Source: Trichoplax sp. H2 (taxonomy: Eukaryota > Placozoa > Uniplacotomia > Trichoplacea). From it: DNA of 45,562 nucleotides. The stretch covers positions 1-45,562 of the forward strand of contig NOWV01000336.1 in assembly GCA_003344405.1 (NCBI GenBank), in the 5' to 3' direction. The first letter of the stretch is position 1, and every line of letters begins with the position of its first letter. Made by a program: the position numbers and the translations under genes. Shown here piece by piece: positions 1 through 11,600 of the stretch. The notes below the pieces were generated by a model that had not been told where the DNA came from, did no database searches, and saw nothing but the letters and a program-made list of their open reading frames with translations.

Positions 1-481
1 ATTAACTACACAGCTCTACTCTAGCCGAATACTACTTCTAAAGACTTCTACAACGAACTAACAGAATAATCTAAAGTTGCATGCTTTTATACTTTCCGTA
101 GCATTCGCAGCTACAATCCGCATGGCAACCTTTTACCTTATTTTACACATAGTTAAATTATTCTTAGTAAGACTATTCTACTGCGGACCATCATTAATCC
201 AATATGGATACGACTACAGTACTTACGTAGACATTATTCACACCAGCCAAAGTACAATGAATTAACCATATCCTAATATATGATTTACAGTTCTATTCTT
301 ACCTATAGCCATATTAGTAACTCAACAGCTTACTGTATATAGTCATCTGTACTCTAGCATAGAGTCTCTACCACTACAGTCTATAGTTACAGCTACCAAA
401 TATCTCTTAGGATAATTATCTACCGTACATTATACTACACATGGCTAACAGTCTACAATCACAATACTAAGTTACATTACA
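1..481 (-). repeat. Solo-LTR-like repeat E1 (cut by window start)
   Basis: Reverse-strand copy of family E, ending ...gttacattaca at 481. By eye it is nearly identical to E3 and E4; about 70 nt are missing on the left. A 62-codon open frame at 77-265 recurs in E3 and is a by-product of the repeat, with no ATG start. Intronic for gene A if the gene extends left. Confidence 0.8.
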
Positions 482-662
482 TGCCCTATGCTTATCAAGT
501 AAATCTGCAATTGTACCAAACATTTGAGTCATGAGTGTTTTTTGCTTCTATGTTCAAATTAAAATAACGAAGAGAAATTTATTAATTAAACCATTGATGT
601 TCCTAATGACAAACAATTTGTGATTATTAAACTGGAGAATTACTGCATCTTAACTACTGTAG

Positions 663-3600
663 CGACATCTCTAACAATCGCCTCCAATATATGCATCCAT
701 TATCGTTTAAGAGCTGCAAAATGTTAAAGACCATGTAAGTACAGTCCGTAGTAATAGATACTTACCTAACTGTTATGCGAAAAAGTATATTAATAATCAT
801 CAATATATTTTAGCCGTTTCAAGTGTTAGCAGAGGATTTATACCAATATCTTTTTTTCGCTAGCAAAATCTCTGATTAATTATTAAGTCATTTTTGTTGA
901 TACTGTTTAAAATTTTAATTGCTTTGCTCATTCATTATTGATAATTTTTATGTAAGGATTATTCATAAAATAGAAATTTTTTGTTTGGTGTTGAAATTAG
1001 CAGGGATTACAGCTCTAGCTAAATAAACAAAAGTTTATGTGCTGATTAAATATATATCTGTGTTACGAGCTTGGAATAGCCCTAACTTGCAACAAGGATT
1101 GAGAGAGTGATTCTACCCTTTACTACTGTTACTTGGAATACCAGATAATTGATATTCCAAGGCAGATAGGGTTTAACGTAGGGAAACCTTCAAGACTTAC
1201 TAGAAAATCACAATCTAATTTATTGTCGGCGAACTCGCCGTTTATGTAGGTTTCATACCTAAAACCGCTATAGCTACACAAGTCACCTCGTCTATCAGAA
1301 ATTAACCGAATTAATACCCTAAAGAGATTCTATCTGTACGTATTAGACACAGTCTAATGCTATTAAATTTACGGTAACAAGATTAAAAAAATGCTTATAA
1401 ACAGTTTAACAGATACATATAAAGCTATCCTACTTGGATATTTCCTCTAAACTTGGGAATTGTACTATGAACCTTAACAACTTGGAGGTGATAGATATAA
1501 TCCAGTTTAGCTGGTTGGCAATTACTATAATAGACTATGTAATCCTAAATTAAGGATATCAACTGTTAACCACTAAATTTACAACTAAGAAGACCGTAAA
1601 ACATTTCTGAGATCTAAACATATATAGAAGGTAACATAGGAATAAAGTATACGTCACTGTATTGGAACTAGTATTGTGATTATAGACTGTTAGCCATGTG
1701 TAGTACAATGTATGGTAGATATTTATCCTAAGAGATATTTGGTAGCTGTAACTATAGACTGTAGTGGTAGAGACTCTATGCTAGAGTACAGATAATTATA
1801 TACAGTAAGGTGTTGAGTTACTAATAAGACTATAGGTAAAAATAGAAACGTAAATCATATATTAGGATATGGTTAATTCATTGTACTTTGGCTGGTGTGA
1901 ATAATGTCTACGTAAGTACTGTAGTCGTATCCATATTGGATTAATGATGGTCCGCAGTAGAATAGTCTTACTAAGAATAATTTAACTATGTATAAAATAA
2001 GTTAAAAGGCTGCCATGCGGATTGTAGCTGCGAATGCTACGGAAAGTATAAAAGCATGCAACTTTAGATTATTTTGCTAGTTCTTTCTAGAAGTCTTTAG
2101 AAGTAGTATTCAGCTAGAATAGAGCTGTGTGTAGTTAATCTTTGTATAAGATTCAATAAAGCCCTTATTTTTCTAAAATTTGGAATTTCGTGATTGGTAT
2201 ATATCACAGTCACGAACATTACTTTCGTGACAGTCTGTAAGATAAAGGTCAGTGAATGACAATATTACTGCAAAATAAGCGACAGAAGAATATGTAAGTA
2301 GCCAGCATTGCGATAAGATAACACCGAGATCAAAAATCTACAAATTCACAATAATTTGTACACTTATGGCTTTACGTTAAGTAAAAATAAAGAACTGATG
2401 TTGTTTAGCCTGTCACGGTACGAGCTACCGTGAAGAATTAAATAACTAAATTTGGTGAAATTTAATATTTATGTACCGTCGTTATAATTAAATACTTACA
2501 GCATAAATCACTAAAGTTATATTATGCCAGAGTAAATTATATGTTGCGCTATAACAATATCTCTTATATAGTCTCCGACATCAGTACAAGCTGTTGTGGT
2601 TGTAATTTTGACTTACAACAGGTCTTAGTTGTACTAAATGATTCTGTGAATGGAAATACAGCAGTCTAATCATCCAGAATTAGTTCAAATCGATTAGATA
2701 TCCAAGACAAGAAATACTTCTGTATTAATTTGGCTATTACGTTTAATGTTAGCTACTGCTGAAGGGTATAACAGCTCGGTAGGTACATATTTCAAATTAA
2801 TAGCAAGCTATAAAGTAGATATTGGATCGAAAAAAGAAAAGAATAATTACTTCACATTGTTTATTTGCATCAGCACAGCGGTCATAATTGCAAGCAGCTG
2901 CAACTTAGTTGCTATCAAACTTTAGGCTTTTTACTGATCTAATTTGCTTATATGAATCCTCTATCAACTGCAGCAATAACCACTCGATCAGTAATTCTAC
3001 GGTTTAGACGTATCATTGCTATCGTTCAGTACATTTGGCGTATTGTATGAGAACTAATTCATCCGTGGATGCGGTAAATTCTTAAGGTACTCCGACTAAT
3101 GTACTAATTGGACTTCTTCTACACAAATAATCAATACCTGACCGATATCTGTTAGTCTTAGGTTACTCATTATTTGAGACCAAGTAATGATTCAAAATGA
3201 CGTTAAATATTGTTTGATCTTGCGGTCTAACTGAGACAATATAGATCACAACAGATCTCACTACTGAACGTAACTAAATCAAACGGCGCACACAATTGGG
3301 CTTAGATTTCTCAAACAATTACAATTACTTGTAATTAAAGATAGCTGGCAACTACTACCTCCAACCCTGATGAGTTGACTGACTAGAGTCGAATTAGTAG
3401 AATCACTAAAACCAAAACCAACAGCTGTAATGTCGTATAAATCTTTAAATATTATGAGTAAAGACGTACAGTACTACTACGCGTTAGTGCGGTAAAACTA
3501 ATTATCACAAAGCGATCCGAACTGTATTCGGTCAAAATTGTAATAAACATGAATAGCTATTACTACAGCTTAACTGAAGAATTATTTTTTTGGTTATTAC

Positions 3601-5606
3601 GTAGGCCAATTTGCTATCAGTTTTATTGATATTTTTGCTCGTTAAATCTGATGGTTGACTTTATAATTACTCTTCCTGGTTTTAATAGTAATTTCACGCA
3701 CTGACTCTACGTAATCATTGCATGTACTTACTTAAGGAAATTTATTATTCTTCAACTAGGTATATAAATAATAATGGAATTAAAAATCTTGATTTTTTGA
3801 AATTTGTACCAAGCCTGGAAAAATTGTAAGTTTGCAATAAGATCTTAGATATAACTTTATTCTACACAAGCTCTGAATGATAAGATTAAATGTCTAGATA
3901 ATACAAGTCAAAGAACCGTACTTTTGATTCATAATCTCACATTGATTGTAACGTTATGAAAATAATATTACCTATATGCACTGTAGTATATTACTAATTA
4001 TTTGCTCTAATTAACAAAGCAATTTATTACTAACAGTAAATCGAAAATAATAGAGGTCGAGATTACTTGACAAGAACGCCTTCTTTTTACGTTTCTAAAA
4101 TTAGGTTAGCAAGATCGAACAAAATTAATACGCTTAGTCACAAAATTTTTAATCCGCTAAAGAATTTGAAGACTTTGTAAGTCTAAAATCAATCCTAATT
4201 TCAGACAAATTTTACTTTTGTTCTTAGAATTCAGTAGAGTAAGCGCTTAGATGTGCCAATGAATTATGTAAAAGTAAATGGTAATAGGATAGATAAGATA
4301 TTTTAGACTAAATACACCAATAAATTGAGTTAAACTCCGTTCGTAGAATGATTGTTCTACCAATTATAGATGCTTATATTTCAATAACTAAATAATGAGC
4401 CTCTACTCTATTATTTGATAGTATTTTGATATTAACTTATTCGTGCTAGTTAATTTCTTAACACCTATAGTTCAGAAATAGATTAAAAAGTTTAATTTAA
4501 TTATTTTACTCGTATAGCTATATTTATTTGCCAATCTCTAACAATTTCTACGACAATTTAAGCTAAAATCAAGCTATTTAAATTTATCATAGGGATGTCT
4601 CTTCAAATCCTATCCATCATTTAAGTTACGAAGCCTTTTCTAAACTATCAAATTTATACAATCTGTAAGGTTTTCATGTCTTAATTGAATATACCGTATG
4701 TCAGTTTTCCTAATTATTATCATCCGGATCTACGTAGTCCATCATTCTCATACAAATTTAATTGAACTAACTTTTATGTTTATTTTAGTTATTTAGAAAA
4801 TATTAGACTACGAAGATTAGATCAAATCAATTTAACTAACTCAAGCAACTTACAGTCACTGTAGGTCGTATTTTCGTAGTAGTTATGATATTTGTTCATT
4901 ATGATTAATTAATTAATGAATATTCGGTTACCTTGAAGATCTATAGCATCTACGAATTTGTACATGTGGTAAAATACAAATATATTAATTATTACGCCGT
5001 TAACTTTTTATTCGGTAAGGATATTAAGAAACAACGAAATAACTGATCTGCAGCGTAGAAATTTTGAAGGTTTACGGGAATTAAGACTGCTGTAAGTCCG
5101 CATAAATTCGTAAAAACGCTAATACCTGAGGTATTAATTTATGTGCTCGGCACTGATGAAATTAGCTAAAATAAGCAAGAGATAAATATCTAACTTTTCA
5201 GTACGGTATTAAAGAGTACTAAAAAATGGCACCATAATCCTAGTTTATAAATACCCGCTTGAAATACTCTAATAAAATCTAATTAGGGATTTATCGAAAA
5301 ATGGAATATCATACATACCTAATGACACCTTCGTACCTCTTAAGAACTTAACCACGCTGTAAGCATTAAGCTGCTATAAAGTACTAACATTAATTAGGGA
5401 ATATAAAATAATTTCACATTTATCATAATTATTATTAATAACTACAGCAAGGTGCTAAGATAGAAACTTCATGAACTTGTAATTTTATTATTTATAAACA
5501 ATTTGGGAGCTTAAAGTAATTTATATCTGCGTAGGCTGTTCGACGATAACCGTTTAACAGAATTTGATGCCAGTATCATCTGTGAAAATACTAACATAAA
5601 AGAATT
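663..5606 (+). CDS. Gene A LRR exons A1-A8
   Basis: Eight single-repeat exons. A1 663-734 (DISNNRLQYM), A2 3760-3825 (YINNNGIKNL, only 66 nt), A3 4105-4176 (LARSNKINTL), A4 4593-4664 (DVSSNPIHHL), A5 4789-4860 (YLENIRLRRL, donor gtaggt), A6 5020-5091 (ILRNNEITDL), A7 5287-5358 (DLSKNGISYI), A8 5535-5606 (LFDDNRLTEF). All but A2 are 72 nt and 24 residues, with the LxxNxI...F..L..L..L spacing of extracellular LRRs. They match gene B exons L24-L31 in order. The A1-A2 intron is 3 kb because of repeat insertions; the others are about 120-440 nt. Confidence 0.85.
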
Positions 5607-8600
5607 GTAAGCAAATCATTATGTTTAGGCTTATAGGTTCTACGAATATTATCGCTTGCTAAACCATTTTCCACCAGCAATAATATAGTAACTACTAGCA
5701 TTAATGTGCTTCAATGCAGAAAACTTTTGGGTTATTAGTTTAACTGTTATTGAAAGATGCTTATGGTAGATTGAATGTGAACGATATTAAATTCTATATT
5801 GATCGAGCACTGACAACTCTTTTAAAATGAATATTAATTCAATCACTAAAAATAATTGTTAAGAGCAAGAAACAATCCTAACTTGCAACAAAGATTGAGA
5901 GTGTTTTGAATCTTTATGACTATAAATTAGAATACCAATCAGTCGATATTTCATTTAGATATAATTAAAATTTAGCTCAGAGACCTTAGATCTATGATGT
6001 CATACATTCATTTATAGATAAATACTAAGTTTTATAATGTTCTGTTAGTACTATTAACAAATGTTTACGTAAATCAACTATGAATCAACTGTTTTTTGAT
6101 AACGCTCAGGTTCAGTTTTACCTTAACAATTGCTAGTGGTTACTATTCCTCCTGACTATAGGAAATCGTTAGCATTTAGATTCATATTGTGGGTAGATGT
6201 TAGTGAGAAAAACCTTACACTAGGCTCGTAGTGGTAGTTTTCTGTGATAATAAAACTTTTCGCCATTACAAATTTTTAACAATGACATATCTTTATTATT
6301 CAAATGAATATTGAATTCATGATAAAACGCTATATGGTAATCATTATCGCGTATTTTAATAATTTTTTAAGCGGAAAGCAAAATAAAGCTTTCTAATTTT
6401 CATGTCAGATATGTTTGTTTAACATCAATTTTTTGTCTAAATTGTAACACATCTGACTCATTAATACATTTTATATTTTAGAAGCTTTCAATCAAATCAG
6501 ATTCATACTATGGTAGATAAAAGTTGCATTGGCGGATATAAAAGATTAAATATTATGTTAGTACTACCAATCAACCTATAAATGCAATAAATCAATCAAT
6601 TAATTTATTTTATTTGGGCAATTATTTCAGCTATAAACTTGAAAATTAATCAAGTTTGTATCTTATACGCCTAGCAATGATGGCAGTCATAGCTCATTTG
6701 CATACTGCAAGATTTTTGTTAGATTACTAACTGATCTAAAACAATTCCTAAATTCTTGTAAATAGAAATTTCAACAATAATTCACTGGATGATCGATTCA
6801 GTAGAGCACTAAATGCCATTAAAAGTGAAGTTTTGATAAATTTATATGACCTGTAAGATATCTCTCATACTCAGGCCTACTATTACGTTACCCATTTTAA
6901 GCAACATACACTCGAAGAATTATTGTGTATTTGCACTAGAAATATCGGTCGAAACAAGATTGCTCATTTCCCGGAAGTACTTCTTCGCGCTACTAAATCA
7001 AATTTACGTTTCATGTAAGCTTAAAGTGTAATCAGTAGTTAAAGAAATACAAGAAAGTGTGGCAACTTGAAATCTAAATAATATTTGATTTGAGATTAAC
7101 TTTTGGAAGTTTATTATTTGTTTCGTTTAACGTTATTTTTAGAAATATTGGCTTTAATAAGATTGGCAGAATAGATGTTACGAAAATTATTAGTGGCTTT
7201 CAATATTTTAACTATATTGAGTGTAAGACTAATAAAAGGCGTATCTGTCGCTATTACTCCCTGTAAGTATTAGTAACTTCACAATAATTGCATTTGCTAA
7301 ATTGTAATAGCGGTCTAATATACCTTTCTAGATACTTTCTGAAACATAAATCATTAAAAATAACTTACAGTACAGTAGTCATCACTAACAGAGTAGTTAG
7401 GGTCAGAATGAGTATATAAGAACTAAGTACATTTAACTACTACATTTCAGCAACATTGCAGGAAGTAATTTAAGTTATCTAGAGTCAGGAACTTTTGCTC
7501 ATATTCAAGATAGTATGGGAGCATTGTAAGTTTAATTTCCATCTGAGGTTCAATCCTGTATTTATAAGCTAATAAAGCGATACTTTGTAACGTCTACTAG
7601 GACATTGTATCTTAAATATGCGTATGTAATGTAACTTAGTATTGTGATTGTAGACTGTTAGCCACGTGTAGTATAATGTACGGTAGATAATTATCCTAAG
7701 AGATATTTGGTAGCTGTAACTATAGACTGTAGTGGTAGAGACTCTATGCTAGAGTACAGATGATTATATACAGTAAGCTGTTGAGTTACTAATAAGACTA
7801 TAGGTAAAAATAGAACTGTAAATCATATATTAGGATATGGTTAATTCATTGTACTTTGGCTGGTGTGAATAATGTCTACGTAAGTTCTGTAGTCGTATCC
7901 ATATTGGATTAATGATGGTCCGCAGTAGAATAGTCTTACTAAGAATAATTTAACTATGTGTAAAATAAGGTAAAAGGTTGCCATGCGGATTGTAGCTGCG
8001 AATGCTACGGAAAGTATAAAAGCATGCAACTTTAGATTATTCTGTTAGTTCGTTCTAGAAGTCTTTAGAAGTAGTAATCGGCTAGAGTAGAGCTGTGTAG
8101 TTAATCTATGTATAAGATTCAATAAAGCCCTTATTTTTCTAAAATTTGGAATTTCGTGATTGGTATATATCACAGCGTATAAATATATATCAGCAGATTC
8201 TTAAAGAGAGCTACAACGACTAATGTTTTAAAAATTTTTAAAATTGAATTAATGAAATATAGGAATCTGAATGATAATAAGCTAAAAAGGCTAGATATCT
8301 CGGATTTAGTGAATATTACGAACGATATATTAAAGCATCTGTTAGTATGGATTCGAAGTTTATGTCATTACCGATACAGTAGTAACGTCGGTGAGAATAG
8401 ATAAATCGGAGAATTTCTAATACTAAATTTTGATTTTAGGCACTTAGCAAATAATTATCTAACAACAATAACTACCAAGAATAATATACAATTGAAAGCT
8501 CTATCACATCTGTAAGAATTTCATTAATGTCTTTTAATGTCTGTGTAGATGTTCTAATTTTAAAAGTATACAAACTTGTATCCATTTTAATTGTATCAGA

Positions 8601-11600
8601 ACCATTTTAATAACGATATTTTGCTTAAAATTTCGGTAAATTTCACATTCAAAATCCCTAGAAACTTAATAAATAACAAGATAATAGATATTTGCTGGGG
8701 CAGCTCGTTGTCTACTGGTGCACCAAACGTTCAGAATTTGTAAGCTTGATTATGTACCGGTATTTAATAGCATACTTATGGCAAATATCAGACTCGTATA
8801 CCATAAGAGAAATTTAAGCAGTTGATTGCAATTTATGCAACTACATGAAAGAATAGCATTACCGTTTTATAAGCGAATTTATAGAATACTACTAGTTGCT
8901 GAGTTCATTAAAGTCATTAAAATTTCGTTGCTAGAGGTAAAAAAAACTCGTTAGACTTAATGAAATAAATAACTGATGCTCTATTAAACTATAGGCAAGT
9001 GGACAACAATGGTATAAAAATATTGCGATCGAACTGCTTTTTTGGCTATACTAAATTGTACAGTGTGTAAGTATCTAATTTTACCTCATGCATCCGAAAC
9101 AGTGCAATTTATTGATTATACTATATCACGAATGTAAAGAATTCTACTATACAATCAATATCATTATAATTTACGAAAGAAACCTAGTATCTTAGCAACA
9201 GATATTATTTGCAGATAATCATATTTGCTTCGATGATTGAAACGGCTTGTCACAACTTAAACTCTAAAGCAAGGAAACATGCTGTAAAACTCTATAAGTA
9301 AATACTGACTTAAATACTCTTTCACTAAACTTAAAATATACACAGAAAATACAATAAAGATAGAACATTTTATAACTATTAGACATATATACAACTTTTC
9401 ATAGCACAATTCAACTCAAAATATTCCCATTTATATCGGAACCACGTAACTTGTAAACAACAACAGTGTTATTATTATGCCTTACCAGAAAAACATCTCG
9501 AATTGAGAAGTTTCTTATGTAGTTTCTCCATCAGTAAATATTTTTAATCTACTATTCAAACTTAATTTTAATCTGAGCATGTATGCTGTCCAAATTCAAC
9601 TATCATTAGCTAGAACTTTAATCATCTTACTTCTATCTACACAAAATAGCAATCAATATCAAATTTGTAATAAACTATCATAAATATTATTCACTGTAAC
9701 TTAACTAAAGCATTATTTATCTTATCTAGTGTAGTGTTCACATCTAAATACGGTATAGTCTATTTTTAGTAAAAGTATTAGTTTTCACTAGACTGCAGCA
9801 TAATTCTAAGACTATAACATAATACTAAATATCTATGATCTATATTTAACAATTTACTCCGTGGAAATATCTTGTACTCTAGTTAACTTATACCTTAGCT
9901 TTAGCTTAACATAACAGTAACCTATTTTCATGAATCATTCGCGCCTATAAATAATTTCTTTTTGCTGTACTCCAGACATTATAAAAGCTATCTTCTTTCG
10001 TCTATTTCGTTAGTTAGTTAGTTCTGGTAGTTGCACGGTAAGCTTGCACACTTTACCTATTCTTCACTACTATAGTTGTTCAACTAGTAACGTCGTTACT
10101 TGCACGATAATCTTATACGATTATTCTCTTACACTAGCTCAATAAAGGTTACTCTTCCGTTAACTATTCTGTTGTACTTTACTGCGACTAATGTCGAACT
10201 CTCAACCTTCCGAAACATCACATCTAACACTACAAATATATGTATTTTTTAATATTTGCGAATATTATACTATTAAGCTATCCTAACAATAATTTAACAC
10301 TGTAATACAGTTTTTAAATCTTATTCCTTCTAGATCGTTAATTAAGAATCCCTTAGTTCAAGTCAGTACAGCTTCGTTCCTTATTACACCGAAATTGAAA
10401 CAAGTGTAAGTATATAAGTAGCGTCTTAAGATTAATAATGCATACTTCTTGTACAAAAATAAGGTATGCCCGTAAATTGAGACTACTGAAATTTTGCATC
10501 GTTACATTTCATGCGAAATGCTAACAGTAATCCTGAAAAATATTTATGAGCTGCTTTAAGGTCCTATTACTGAATAGCTAAGTTAATCATTTTTATATAG
10601 TTTATTCAAATCCATGTTATTCCTGTTTCTAATACAGATAGACAGGGTCCCTATCCTAATACTAAATTATAGTTTGTAATATTGAAAAACTTTATCATTG
10701 ATTCTGAATTCTATCTTTCGTAATAAATTCAAAATTGTAATGTAACTTATTATTAGCTATGTAGACTGTGAGCTATGTTTAGTATAATCTACTATAGCGC
10801 GACTCTCGCTATATACAATTTAATATATAATTAATAGCTTATTGCTATAGACTGTAGCGGAAGATGCTTTGCTAGAGTGTAGATCTTTATATACAATAGG
10901 GTGTCGAGTTACTATTAAGGTTAGAGGTAAAATAGAATTATAACTCAAATATTAGGATACGGTTAGTTCATCGTGCTGACTGGTAAAAACAATGCCTATG
11001 TAAATGCTGTAGTAATTTTCATATTGGATTAGTGATGGTCTACTGCAAAATTTAGTTAGTTATACTAATCATAACGTGTGTAAAATATAATAAAACGTTG
11101 CTGTAATGAATATAGATGCAAATACTACTTAAAGTATATAAGCTGGCAACCAGAGTTATTCTAGAAGTTTTTTCTACTAGCTTTTACTAGTTGTATTCAG
11201 CTAGATTAGAACTGCACAGACATTATATTTGTATAAGATCTAATAAAGTTCTAATTTTCTACAATTTTTGGATATTTTCGATCGGTTGTATCATAATAAA
11301 TTACTCACATCAACAAGTAAAATAATCAGAATAATTAATTATAGAAGTCGATACTTAATTCTATTAATTTATTTTCATAGATTTTCTACAAGAGAATATT
11401 TATGCTGTATTGTACCTCCTACAGTTTCATACTGTACCCCTTACATTGAACAAGATGCTTTTACGACTTGTTCAGATATCTTATCCCATCAATCTCTTCA
11501 GTTGTTTGTGTGGGTAGTTGGATCATTAGCATTAGTTGGCAACGCAATAGTTATCTATTTTCAAATTTTTAAAGTCAAGAAGAGTTCTGAACCTGTTCCA

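Larger units (their letters stand above)
735..3759 (+). other. Large gene A intron A1-A2 with repeats
   Basis: Three-kilobase intron. It holds E2 (1658-2208) and partial I2 (2411 to about 2790). A short stretch at 1081-1105 (CCTAACTTGCAACAA...) recurs at 5877-5901. A small hairpin (GGCGA-act-CGCC) lies near 1227-1240. No LRR exon was found here, in agreement with the gene B intron L24-L25, which is only 216 nt. Confidence 0.6.

Noticed and set aside
77-265. 62-codon open frame, repeated at 7841-8029 on the other strand
   Set aside because: Both lie inside family E LTR copies and start with TTG; a recurrence of repeat sequence, not a conserved gene.
1-2208. E1 and E2 as the two LTRs of one retrotransposon
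   Set aside because: They are in opposite orientation, E2 has its own perfect target-site duplication, and a receptor exon lies between them.
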